Below, one piece after another: positions 27,601 to 35,826 of a DNA stretch of 64,000 bases; position 1 is the first letter of the stretch, and each line of letters opens with the position of its first letter. Origin of the DNA: Chloroflexota bacterium (GTDB taxonomy: Bacteria; Chloroflexota; UBA11872); assembly GCA_022821645.1 (NCBI GenBank), contig JAJEDE010000011.1, forward strand, positions 62,001 through 126,000. The letters run 5' to 3'. The notes under the pieces were generated by a model that was not told where the DNA came from, made no database searches, and saw nothing but the letters and a program-made list of their open reading frames with translations. A program made the position numbers and the translations under genes.

Positions 27601-28053
27601 TCTTCAATCTCAAGCTGCCGGGACCGCGGGTGGGAATGGTGCAGAGCGCGGGCACTACGGCAAGCCGCAACGAGCGCTGATGCACGCAGGGGCCATAGCG
27701 AATCGCGAGCGTTTCAGGCGCGGCGTGCTCCAACTCTGCCGTACGAGCGGAGGACCGGACGTGCGGTTGACACCTTGGTAACGCCGGCGTGACTAGTGAT
27801 CGGTCTCTTCTCCTTCGATACGCAAGTCCCTTGCGGTAGCCGCGCCGCCGACGTGGACGGTGTACAGCCTGCGGCGGCGGGGAGGCGTAAGCGCAAGGAC
27901 CGCCGAAGAGACTCAGGCACTGCCGCGAGGCACAGGATTGGTCGTACGGGTTCGAAAAGTCTCGTGACAGAGTTGGCGGGGCGCGCTAGATTCAAAGTTC
28001 CCACTGTGTCGTGGGGATACCGATAGTGCATAGGCGATTCTGGATTGGAGTCC

Positions 28054-29061
28054 ATGAGCCCGACCTTGCAGGCCGCCACGGAGGAATTTTTGGGCGCCAT
28101 GCGGGCCAAGTCCCCGAGCACGAGGGCGACGTATGGGACGGGGTTGCGGCGTTTCCTGGCCTGGCGGGGCACAGACACGCCGCTGGACGAGCTGGACGAC
28201 GGCGTACTGGAGCGGTTTTACCTGGAGTTGGTGGATGAATTTGGACGCGAGCGACAAGCCACGATTTCGACCTACCTGGCGGCGGTTCGGGCCTTCTTGC
28301 GGCATTGCCTGCGTTCCGGCGTACTGGATGGCGTAGAACTCGAACGTGCAGTTGAGCGATTGCGCGCGGTCCGCGACAAGCCTGGCTATCGGACGCCGCG
28401 AGTTGAGAACGGGCTGGCGCTGATTGTTGATTATGTCAAGAACGAATTGCCGGGATTGATTGCCGACTCAGCTTCGAAAGATGCCCGGCTACGGGTCCAT
28501 CGGGACCGAGCCTTGTTGCTCCTGCTGTTTACCACCGGTATGCGCCGGCGTGAGGCGGCTCGGCTGGACCGGAGAGACGTGGACGATGGGTGGGCGCAGC
28601 AGGCGCTGATTACGGGGAAGGGCGACCGGGAGCGAGTGGTGTTTTTTGACGATGACACGCGTGAGGCGATTCGCGCCTATGTCGAGGCCCGGCACGACGC
28701 GTATGCGCCCTTGTTCATTCGTCATCACGGAAAGCCCAAGAATCCGGGCCGCGCGGGCGAGCGGCTGCGCCTGTCGCCGCAATCAATCTGGAAGATCGTG
28801 AAGACCTATGCGGCGGCCGTGGGCGTACCCGCCACGACGCATGACTTCCGGCATCTAAAGGCCACGTCGCTGTTGAACCGAGGGGCGAATCTGTCGGAGG
28901 TTCAGGACATCCTGGGGCACGCCTCGCCGGATACGACCAAGCGCATCTACGCGCACTACGAGACTGCCAAGCTGCGCGAGGCGTTCGACCGTTATAGCCC
29001 GACCGTGGAAGAGGCAGCGGCGACGGCTCGGAAGGGCCGCTCGCTGGCGGGGTCACGGTAG
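28054..29061 (+). CDS. Xer-type tyrosine recombinase
   Basis: This 335-residue recombinase has an N-terminal SAM-like core-binding domain (about 1-90) and a catalytic domain with the full active-site set: Arg in TTGMRRREAARL, Lys in ITGKGDRERVV, His-x-x-Arg in HDFRHLKATSLL, His in ILGHASPDTTKRIY and the nucleophilic Tyr in IYAHY. It lacks the arm-binding domain of lambda-type integrases, so it is XerC/XerD/XerA/XerS-like. ATG 28054 has GGAG 5 nt upstream. The adjacent dif-like site suggests a self-contained recombinase-site pair. Confidence 0.88.
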   Translation: MSPTLQAATEEFLGAMRAKSPSTRATYGTGLRRFLAWRGTDTPLDELDDGVLERFYLELVDEFGRERQATISTYLAAVRAFLRHCLRSGVLDGVELERAVERLRAVRDKPGYRTPRVENGLALIVDYVKNELPGLIADSASKDARLRVHRDRALLLLLFTTGMRRREAARLDRRDVDDGWAQQALITGKGDRERVVFFDDDTREAIRAYVEARHDAYAPLFIRHHGKPKNPGRAGERLRLSPQSIWKIVKTYAAAVGVPATTHDFRHLKATSLLNRGANLSEVQDILGHASPDTTKRIYAHYETAKLREAFDRYSPTVEEAAATARKGRSLAGSR

Positions 29062-29067
29062 GGCGCG

Positions 29068-29424
29068 ATGACCACGGATCACCACCGCCACGTAAGCGGT
29101 CTGACCACGGCGGCCGAGGTGTCGCCTGGGGCGAGCTGGCTGTGCCGGGTGTGCCACCGGATCAACGGGCGAGGATGGCAGGTATGCAGGGCGTGCGGCG
29201 CTGAGCGTCCGGCGCGGCGCGCGTGGATGAAGGCGCGGGCGTTTCGTTCGGTTGCGTTTCTGCTGACGGCTGTCGGCAGCGGGGCGATTGGGGTGGTGGT
29301 GCTGAGTGCCTGGGGAGCGGTGATCAGTGGGCCGTGGGTGATTCCGGCCATTGCGATCTGGGTGTTGGGTTGTTTGGCGGCCCTGGTCACCGTGTGGATG
29401 AGGCGAGCGTTTAGCGGCGATTAG
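29068..29424 (+). CDS. Small zinc-ribbon membrane protein
   Basis: This 118-residue protein has an N-terminal four-cysteine zinc ribbon (CRVCHRINGRGWQVCRACG, RanBP2-like spacing) and two predicted membrane helices (about 53-78 and 85-108). It starts 6 bp after the recombinase stop, so it is probably co-transcribed. Its stop overlaps that of the convergent ceramidase-like gene by 4 bp. No function is known. Confidence 0.6.
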   Translation: MTTDHHRHVSGLTTAAEVSPGASWLCRVCHRINGRGWQVCRACGAERPARRAWMKARAFRSVAFLLTAVGSGAIGVVVLSAWGAVISGPWVIPAIAIWVLGCLAALVTVWMRRAFSGD

Positions 29425-30737
29425 TTGTCGCCGTACAACTGGCTTATCGAGTCCAGCGCAGCCGCGCGCAGGTTGTCGCCGCTGACGGGGTTCCAGGCGG
29501 CGTGGTGGCCGTACCAGCGATGGGCGTCGTCGACTTCGTAGCCGCCGGTGGCCATGGCGCGGCGGGTGGGGGTATAGCCGACCAGGCCGTTGCTCCAGCC
29601 GGCGATCATGAGTTCGGGCGACCGAGTTTCGTCGCGAAGCGCGCGGCCGTCGGCTGAGAAAAATTCGGAGGGGATGGCGACCAGCGCGAGGTCGCCTATG
29701 CGTAGCGCCTGGATGTCGACGGTGAGGTCAGGGCCGTCAGAAGGTTGCCAGTCGAGGACGCGCTGGGCGAAGTCAACCTGGTGCGACTGGATGCGCAGGC
29801 GCTGGGCGGTTCCGGTCGTCGCCTCCAAGGCGCGCTGACCCTCCGCGAGGATACGGCGGGCTTCGACCTGGCTGATTGGATCGGTGTATTGCAGGTCGGC
29901 CGGTGTTGAGGCGGAAGCGGCGTGAGCGGTTGTCGAGGGCCGCATCTCCGATCGGAGGTCTAGGACGGTGCGGCCGAGGGTGACGCCGTGGTGGCGGGCG
30001 TTGGAGACGCTGCGGTAGCCGGCGCCGTCGAAGCGCTGGTTGACGTCGCCGCCGGCTCCGTTGACGTAGAGACTGGGCGCGCCGGTCGCCGCGCTGACGG
30101 TGCGCCGCATGTGGCCGGGGTAGTCGGAGGTGCTGACGCTCTCGCGTGAGCCGGTGGGGTGGCAACTGTAGTTGACGAGCGTGACGATGGGATTGCCGCC
30201 TGGGTCTCGGAACTCGGCCACCACGACAGCTGCGTCGATGTCGTCGATACGGCCATCCTCTGGCCCGCCAGGACGGAAAGCGGCGGAGCGCCGGTTGGCG
30301 CCCATGTAGGACTCGCCGCTGGCCAGCCACAGATTCGCCGAGGTCATGCCGTCCAGCGCGTCAACGGCCGCGGCAACGGCTGCTACCTCGACGGAGTTCA
30401 GATAGTCAGGATCTCTCTCGCCCATGCTGGGTAGCACCCCGGTTTCGGGGCCGCCGTGGGTGTGGGTGCAGGCCCACATCTGGTTGGTGCCAGGAACACC
30501 GGTCTCAGCCGCCATGCGGGCACGGAGCACGGCCAGATGCTCGATGGTCAGACCGATCAGGTCGAAGCTCAGAAGCAGCAAGGTCCGGTCGCCGTCGCTG
30601 ACTGCGAGGCCGCCTACTTCAAGCGGCTCAAGGGAACCGAGGTTGGCGCCGAAGCGGAATCCGAAGCCGCTGAGGTCGATGCCAGGCGGTGGGGTGATGT
30701 CCCGGCGTGCGAAGCCGACCTGCAACTGGCACGTCAC
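29421..30737 (-). CDS. Neutral ceramidase-like (alkaline ceramidase N-terminal domain) protein
   Basis: This 438-residue protein has the neutral/alkaline ceramidase fold signatures: GFARRDITPPPGIDLSGFG at the N-terminus, ACTHTHGGPET (zinc histidines), VNYSCHPTG and YVNGAGGDVNQR. No signal peptide is visible, unlike secreted ceramidases, and the family contains many proteins of other or unknown hydrolase function. Its start overlaps the hflX stop by ATGA, making it the last cistron of dapF-dapL-hflX. Confidence 0.75.
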   Translation of the reverse strand: MTCQLQVGFARRDITPPPGIDLSGFGFRFGANLGSLEPLEVGGLAVSDGDRTLLLLSFDLIGLTIEHLAVLRARMAAETGVPGTNQMWACTHTHGGPETGVLPSMGERDPDYLNSVEVAAVAAAVDALDGMTSANLWLASGESYMGANRRSAAFRPGGPEDGRIDDIDAAVVVAEFRDPGGNPIVTLVNYSCHPTGSRESVSTSDYPGHMRRTVSAATGAPSLYVNGAGGDVNQRFDGAGYRSVSNARHHGVTLGRTVLDLRSEMRPSTTAHAASASTPADLQYTDPISQVEARRILAEGQRALEATTGTAQRLRIQSHQVDFAQRVLDWQPSDGPDLTVDIQALRIGDLALVAIPSEFFSADGRALRDETRSPELMIAGWSNGLVGYTPTRRAMATGGYEVDDAHRWYGHHAAWNPVSGDNLRAAALDSISQLYGDN

Positions 30738-32065
30738 CGGTAGGTCGCCGGTTCCACGCGGTAGGCGTCAAAACGGCCGGCAAGGGCTGACGGCACAGCG
30801 CCGCGTAATCGCGTTCCGGATTGGCCGAAGGATTCTTCTTCGACACGGCCGTGTTCGTGGAAGAGGGCTACCAGACGGCTGTCGTCGTAGGGGATTTCGA
30901 CTTCGATGTCGACGGTGCTAACCCGGTGAATGTCGGCCAGCCGCTGGAGTAAGTCCTGGATTCCGTCACCAGTCGTTGCGGAGACGGCCACCGCGTTGGG
31001 GTACTCGGCAAGGTCAGGCACGGGCGCGATATCGACCTTGTTGAGCGCCGTGACGACCGGGCGCCGGCCGGCGCCGATGTCGCGGAGAGTGTCGTGGACG
31101 ACCTCGACCTGGCGTTCGAAGGCGGGGTTCGCCAGGTCGACGACGTGAATCAGGACATCGGCCTCGAGCGCCTCTTCGAGCGTTCCGCGGAAGGCCTGGA
31201 CAAGTCGGGTTGGCAGGCGCTGGATGAACCCGACCGTGTCGGAGACGAGGATTGCGCCGCCATCCGGCAAGTCGACGCTGCGAGTGGTTGGATCCAGCGT
31301 GGCGAAGAGCCGGTCTTCGGTGAAGACGCCAGCGCCGGTGAGGGCGTTGAGGAGGCTGCTCTTGCCGGCGTTGGTGTAGCCGACCAGGGCGGCGGTCAGG
31401 AAGCCGGACTCGCGGCGGCGGGCGCGACCCCTGGCGCGGCGAGCGCGTACAGCGTCCAGCCGTTTGTCCAGCATGGCCATGCGTCCGCGGTAGAGGCGGC
31501 GGTCGGTTTCGATCTGGGTTTCGCCGGGACCGCGGAAGGGGCCGACACCGCCGCGCTGTCGCGAGAACTGCACCCAGAGTTCGGATAGGCGGGGCAGGAG
31601 ATATTCCAACTGGGCGCGCTCAACCTGGAGGTGGCCCTCCACGGTGCGGGCGCGGGCGGCGAAGATGTCGAGGATGACGCCGGTGCGATCGAGGACCTTG
31701 CCCTTGAAGGCGTTCTCGAGGTTGCGCTGCTGGCGGGGCTTGAGGTCGGCGTCGATCATCAGGACGTCGGCGTCATGGGCGCGGGCCAAGGAGATTGCTT
31801 CGTCGAGTTGGCCGGTGCCCATGAGGGTGGCGGCAACAGGGCGGCGGATGCGGAGGAAGGTTCGGCCAACCACTTCGGCGCCGGCGGTTTCAACGAGTTG
31901 GGCCAGTTCGTCGAGGGAAGCGTCGGCGGGCCAGTCGCCGAGTTCGGGCAGGCCTTCGAGGCCGACCAGGAAGGCTTGCTCGGGACGCGCATCGAGCAAC
32001 CGCCCGGAGACATCCGTATCGGACGGTCCGGTTTGCGGGCGGCCGTTAGAAGCTGACAGTGGCAA
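30734..32065 (-). CDS. hflX: Ribosome-associated GTPase HflX
   Basis: This 443-residue HflX has an N-terminal nucleotide-binding-like domain with the glycine-rich GGVGPFRGPGETQIETDRR segment, then the G domain: P-loop LVGYTNAGKSSLLNAL, switch region ATLDPTTR, DTVGFIQRLP (G3) and NKVD (G4). HflX rescues stalled or heat-damaged ribosomes. It starts at 32065, overlapping dapL by 20 bp, and is coupled to the ceramidase-like gene. Confidence 0.95.
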   Translation of the reverse strand: MPLSASNGRPQTGPSDTDVSGRLLDARPEQAFLVGLEGLPELGDWPADASLDELAQLVETAGAEVVGRTFLRIRRPVAATLMGTGQLDEAISLARAHDADVLMIDADLKPRQQRNLENAFKGKVLDRTGVILDIFAARARTVEGHLQVERAQLEYLLPRLSELWVQFSRQRGGVGPFRGPGETQIETDRRLYRGRMAMLDKRLDAVRARRARGRARRRESGFLTAALVGYTNAGKSSLLNALTGAGVFTEDRLFATLDPTTRSVDLPDGGAILVSDTVGFIQRLPTRLVQAFRGTLEEALEADVLIHVVDLANPAFERQVEVVHDTLRDIGAGRRPVVTALNKVDIAPVPDLAEYPNAVAVSATTGDGIQDLLQRLADIHRVSTVDIEVEIPYDDSRLVALFHEHGRVEEESFGQSGTRLRGAVPSALAGRFDAYRVEPATYR

Positions 32066-33212
32066 TGCGCTCCAGCGCTTCGTCGAGCCGGTCGTCGGGG
32101 GTGGTTAGGGAGATACGGAAGTGGCCCTCGCCGTAGGTCCCGAAGCCGACGCCGGGAGTCACGATGACGCCAACCTCGTCAATCAGTCGTGTCGCAAATT
32201 CGACGGAGGACATGCCGCCGGGGGTGGGGCTCCAGAGATAGAGGCTGGCCTTTGGAATTTCCGGCGCGACGCCCACATCGCGCAGGGCGCTGACGACGCG
32301 GTCGCGGCGATCCTGGAGGTGGGCGTTGCGGGCGTCGATCCAGTCCTGGTCGACATCCAGGGCTGCGATGCCGGCGTGCTGGACGGCCTGGAAGATGCCG
32401 GAGTCGACATTGGTCTTGACGCGTCCCAGGGCCTCGACGACCTCGGAGTTGCCGGCCATCCAGCCGATGCGCCAGCCGGTCATGTTGTAGGTCTTGGAGA
32501 GCGAGTGAAACTCGACGGCGACGTCACGGGCTTCGGGGATCTCGAGGATGCTGCGGCAGCGGTGGCCGTCGAAGACGACCTCGGAGTAGGCGGCGTCCTG
32601 GGCCAGCACGACGTTGTTGTCTCGGGCGAAGTCGACGGCTTCCTCGAAGAACTCGAAGGGAGCGACGGCGGCGGTGGGGTTGCCGGGGTAGCAGAGCCAG
32701 AGCAGGCGGGCGTTGGCCAGCGCGTCAGCAGGAATCTCGCTGAGGTCGGGGATCCAGCCACGGTCGGCGGTGAGGGGGACCGAGTGCGAAACGCCACCGG
32801 CGAGCATGGTGCCGATGGCGTAGACGGGGTAGCCGGGATCGGTCATCAGGACAGTGTCGCCGGGGTTTACGAGGGCCAGCGGCAGGTGGGCGATGCCTTC
32901 CTTGGAGCCGATGAGGGGGACGATTTCGGTGGCGGGATCCAGGTCGACCTGGAAGCGGCGGGCGTACCAGGCGGCGATGGCTTCGCGCAGTTCGTCGAGG
33001 CCGTAGTACTCGGGGTAACGGTGGTTGACCGGATCGCGGGCAGCGCGGTCCAGGGCGTCGAGGATCGGGTCGGGGGTGGGAAGGTCCGGGTCGCCGATGC
33101 CGAGGCTGATGACGTCGACGCCCTCGGCGCGCTTGCGGTCGCGGAGCTTGTCGAGCTCGGCAAAGAGGTAGGGCGGGAGGTTGGAGATACGGTCGGCGAA
33201 CTGGATGCTCAC
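32046..33212 (-). CDS. dapL: LL-diaminopimelate aminotransferase
   Basis: This 388-residue class I aminotransferase has the N-terminal FADRISNLPPYLFAELD typical of DapL and SLGIGDPDLPTP. The PLP lysine is in SLSKTYNMTGWRIG. DapL converts tetrahydrodipicolinate to LL-diaminopimelate in one step. The adjacent dapF, which epimerises that product, strongly supports the assignment over other class I aminotransferases. The GTG start at 33212 lies one base after the dapF stop. Confidence 0.9.
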   Translation of the reverse strand: MSIQFADRISNLPPYLFAELDKLRDRKRAEGVDVISLGIGDPDLPTPDPILDALDRAARDPVNHRYPEYYGLDELREAIAAWYARRFQVDLDPATEIVPLIGSKEGIAHLPLALVNPGDTVLMTDPGYPVYAIGTMLAGGVSHSVPLTADRGWIPDLSEIPADALANARLLWLCYPGNPTAAVAPFEFFEEAVDFARDNNVVLAQDAAYSEVVFDGHRCRSILEIPEARDVAVEFHSLSKTYNMTGWRIGWMAGNSEVVEALGRVKTNVDSGIFQAVQHAGIAALDVDQDWIDARNAHLQDRRDRVVSALRDVGVAPEIPKASLYLWSPTPGGMSSVEFATRLIDEVGVIVTPGVGFGTYGEGHFRISLTTPDDRLDEALERIATVSF

Positions 33213-33213
33213 G

Positions 33214-34074
33214 TCAGAGGGCCTCCGCAGCGTTGCTAGTGGGCCACGCGCCTTCGAAGACGGTGGCCGCCGGTCCACGCAGGATCAGTTCGTGGCCCGG
33301 ACCGTCCCAAACGACCCGCAGCCTACCGCCCGGCATGTCCAAGACGACGGCGCCGGGATCAATTCGGCCCTCGAGCACGGCGGCGGCGACGGCGGCGGAC
33401 GCGCCGGTGCCGCAGGCGAGGGTGATGCCGGCGCCGCGTTCCCAGACGCGGACCTTGAGATGTCCGGGGGAAAGGACCTGGACGATCTCGAAGTTGACGC
33501 GCTCGGGAAAGGTGGGGTCGTGCTCGACCAGGGGGCCGATGTGTTCGAGGGGGAAGTCGTCGACGGAGTCCTGGAATGAGACGGCGTGGGGGTTGCCCAT
33601 GGAGACGCCGGTGACGGTGAGGGGCTGACCGTTGGGGTGGAGGGTGGCGCGGCTGTTGGGGCGATCGGTGCGCATGGGGATGTTGGGGGGCTCGAAGTCA
33701 GGGGCGCCCATGCCGACGGCGGCTTCGAAGGCGCCGTTGACGTAGCCGCCGACCTGGATGGGGCGGGGGCCGCCGGCGGTTTCGACGGTGACGGCGCCGG
33801 TGGAGAGCTCGTCGCGGTCGTAGAGCCACTTGGCGAAGCAGCGGATGCCGTTGCCGCACATCTGGGCGAGGGAGCCGTCGGAGTTCCAGATTTCCATGTG
33901 GTAGGGGTGCGACTGGCCGTCGCGGACGACGAGGAGTTGGTCGAAACCGACGCCGGTGTGGCGGTCGCCGATGGCACGGGCGACGTGGCCGAGGTCGGAG
34001 GGGAGATTGCGGCGGCCGTCGAGGAGGACGAAGTCGTTGCCGGCGCCGTGCATTTTGGTGAAGGAGAGGGCCAT
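33214..34074 (-). CDS. dapF: Diaminopimelate epimerase
   Basis: This 286-residue DapF has both catalytic cysteines in context: MCGNGIRCFAKW and ACGTGASAAV. The N-terminus is FTKMHGAGNDFVLLD, the canonical start, so ATG 34074 is chosen over the frame that opens at 34350. It interconverts LL- and meso-diaminopimelate for lysine and peptidoglycan. It is the first gene of the dapF-dapL-hflX-ceramidase-like operon. Confidence 0.95.
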   Translation of the reverse strand: MALSFTKMHGAGNDFVLLDGRRNLPSDLGHVARAIGDRHTGVGFDQLLVVRDGQSHPYHMEIWNSDGSLAQMCGNGIRCFAKWLYDRDELSTGAVTVETAGGPRPIQVGGYVNGAFEAAVGMGAPDFEPPNIPMRTDRPNSRATLHPNGQPLTVTGVSMGNPHAVSFQDSVDDFPLEHIGPLVEHDPTFPERVNFEIVQVLSPGHLKVRVWERGAGITLACGTGASAAVAAAVLEGRIDPGAVVLDMPGGRLRVVWDGPGHELILRGPAATVFEGAWPTSNAAEAL

Positions 34075-34133
34075 GGAGGGGTGGAGCCTGAGTGTCGCGG
34101 GGTCAGCGTACTTGGTGGCGGGTTTGCGCGCGT

Positions 34134-34157
34134 AAGAGTTTTTTCCAAAAAACTCTT
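34134..34157. repeat. Perfect AT-rich palindrome
   Basis: Arms AAGAGTTTTTT and AAAAAACTCTT are separated by CC, a perfect 11-bp inverted repeat 60 bp upstream of the dapF start. It could be a protein-binding site or an intrinsic terminator-like hairpin with built-in T-run. Which of these it is cannot be told from sequence. Confidence 0.6.
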
Positions 34158-34426
34158 GAGGCGCGGCGGGCCGCACTTTGGCCTGCGAAACGCGACGCGA
34201 GACGAGGGTTGATGGGGACCGGGCGGGCCACGGCCGAGGGTCGCCGGGCGAGGGAGCGGCGACGCGGTTCGGCGGGTCGGTTGGAGGCATCCAGAATCGT
34301 GGTTGCGGAGACATCGGGTCGATTGTACACTGGTCGTAGACAGACCGCAATCACCGTGTCCGCTGGCAGTCGGCGAGGGCTGCCGGTGGAACCGGTCCAT
34401 TCTGAACGCGGCTGCTGACGGCAGCC

Positions 34427-34442
34427 GGCATGGAGTCATGCC
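34427..34442 (+). promoter_or_regulatory. Hairpin with GGAG in the loop, directly before the start codon
   Basis: GGCATG and CATGCC form a 6-bp stem with loop GAGT, so the Shine-Dalgarno-like GGAG spans the stem-loop boundary. The stem ends at the base before ATG 34443. A second hairpin (CGGCTGC/GCAGCCG, 34409-34427) stands just upstream. This may modulate translation of the VanZ-like gene. Confidence 0.4.
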
Positions 34443-35015
34443 ATGAGCCTGTTTTCGTCGAGGCGGGAGCGGCGGCTGTGGCTGTGGACGCTGGCGGTGG
34501 TGGTGGCGATTTACGCGACGCTGGGGCTGACGGGCACGATGGCCGAGTGGCTGCGGGAGCACGGTTTTCTGGACGCCGCCGTGTTCTTTCTGCTCGGCAT
34601 GTTCCTGGTGGGCGCCACGATCGTGACGCAAGGGGTCAGGGTGCGGATCGGCAAGGCCGAGATCGCCGTGGCGATGGGGATCGTGGCCGCGTACCTGATG
34701 GTGTTCACACGAATGGCGATCCTGGAAGAGCGCTCGCACCTGATCGAGTACGGGGTGTTGGGCGTGTTCATTTACGAGGCGCTCTCGGAACGGGCTCGAC
34801 AGGGCCGACGGGTTCCGCTGCCTCCGTTGATTGCCGCGTTGCTGACGGCGGCGCTGGGCGTGATTGACGAAGGTATCCAGTGGTTTCTGCCCACCCGGGT
34901 CTTTGATCCGCAGGACATCGTGTTCAACCTGCTGGCGGGCACGATGGCGATCGGGGCCGTGATGGCGCTCTCGTGGGCCCGCCGGCGGGCGAGTCGCACC
35001 AGGGGCGGAACTTAG
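34443..35015 (+). CDS. VanZ-like membrane protein (first of tandem pair)
   Basis: This 190-residue protein has about five membrane helices and the VanZ-type motif order: HLIEYGVLGV, then DEGIQWFLPTRVFDPQDIVFNLL. VanZ gives low-level teicoplanin resistance in enterococci, but most homologues have unknown envelope roles. The neighbouring gene is a close paralogue, so the pair arose by tandem duplication. Confidence 0.75.
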   Translation: MSLFSSRRERRLWLWTLAVVVAIYATLGLTGTMAEWLREHGFLDAAVFFLLGMFLVGATIVTQGVRVRIGKAEIAVAMGIVAAYLMVFTRMAILEERSHLIEYGVLGVFIYEALSERARQGRRVPLPPLIAALLTAALGVIDEGIQWFLPTRVFDPQDIVFNLLAGTMAIGAVMALSWARRRASRTRGGT

Positions 35016-35017
35016 CC

Positions 35018-35602
35018 GTGAGCTTGTTTGTGTCAGCTCGGGAGCGGTGGCTGTGGGTGGGGACGCTGGCGGTGGTGGCGGCGACCTACTCGACGCTGGG
35101 GCTGGCGGGAAGCCTGGCCGGGGCGCTGCGCGAGTTTCGGCTTTTGGACGTATCGACCTGGGTGCTGTTGGCCATGTTCCTGGTCGGGGCGACGATTCTC
35201 ACCAGGGGATTGAACGTGAGGCCCGGCGGATTCGAGATCGCGGTGATGCTGGGAGTTGCGGCCGTCTACCTGCTGCTGTTTCTGCGCAGCACCGCGAGTC
35301 CGGCGGAGCGTACGCACTTGATGGAGTACGGCGTGCTGGGGGTGTTCGTTCACGCAGCGCTGAGCGAGAGGGTGAGCCAGGGTCGGCGTGTTCCCCTGCC
35401 CCCGGTGGCGGCCGTGCTGGCCACGGCGGCCCTGGGCGTGGTGGACGAGGGGATCCAGTGGTTGCTGCCCAATCGCGTATTCGACCCGGTGGACATGCTG
35501 TTCAACCTGTTGGCAGGCGCGACGTCGGTAGCGGCAGTTGAGGCGCTGGCGAGGGCGAGACTGAGGACTCTGCGACGGCTGAGGAGGCCAGGGCCTAGGT
35601 GA
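35018..35602 (+). CDS. VanZ-like membrane protein (second of tandem pair)
   Basis: This 194-residue paralogue of the preceding gene shares the start S-L-F-V-S-A-R-E-R-W-L-W and the HLMEYGVLGV plus DEGIQWLLPNRVFDPVDMLFNLL motifs. GTG 35018 lies two bases after the upstream stop, with AGGGGCGGA upstream. The frame opens earlier at 34973, inside the first gene. The two are almost certainly co-transcribed. Confidence 0.75.
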   Translation: MSLFVSARERWLWVGTLAVVAATYSTLGLAGSLAGALREFRLLDVSTWVLLAMFLVGATILTRGLNVRPGGFEIAVMLGVAAVYLLLFLRSTASPAERTHLMEYGVLGVFVHAALSERVSQGRRVPLPPVAAVLATAALGVVDEGIQWLLPNRVFDPVDMLFNLLAGATSVAAVEALARARLRTLRRLRRPGPR

Positions 35603-35826
35603 CGCCGGACAGGTGGTCAAGCGCGGCCTCGAGCGCAGTCTCGGGTCGGCACCCGCCGACCTGGCGGTAGCTGGTGCCAGGAGCCGACTGCATTAACTCG
35701 GCGTGTTCTTAAGGGAATGCATGATTCGGCTCGAGTCGTTTATCGATGTGAAGTTCTGTGGATGCGACAACAAGCATGGTGTCTGGATACGGAGCGCATT
35801 TCGTGGATGTACGTGAAGGCAATTGA

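Larger units (their letters stand above)
26971..28053. other. 1.1-kb gene-free stretch with recombination-site-like motifs
   Basis: No frame here shows protein-like composition; the open frames are arginine-rich shadows of GC-rich DNA. The stretch holds an exact 11-bp direct repeat spaced 200 bp apart (26978 and 27178), a short AT-rich island at about 27570-27610 that is a dif-like site, and the presumed promoter region of the recombinase gene. Confidence 0.6.
34075..34442. other. Divergent intergenic region between dapF and the VanZ-like genes
   Basis: These 368 bp hold no convincing gene; the in-frame extension of dapF lacks similarity. The region contains an AT-rich perfect palindrome (34134-34157) and, next to the plus-strand start codon, two successive small hairpins. 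It should contain promoters for both directions. Confidence 0.6.

Noticed and set aside
26997..27792. Open frames in the gap upstream of the recombinase
   Set aside because: Several overlapping frames on both strands, all Arg/Pro/Gly-rich with no similarity or ribosome sites.
32121..33239. 372-codon Gly/Val/Asp-rich plus-strand frame opposite dapL
   Set aside because: Typical antisense frame of a high-GC gene; dapL on the other strand is complete with its catalytic motifs.
33285..34739. 484-codon minus-strand frame overlapping dapF
   Set aside because: Ser/Pro/Ala/Thr-biased shadow of dapF in another frame, with no domain features.
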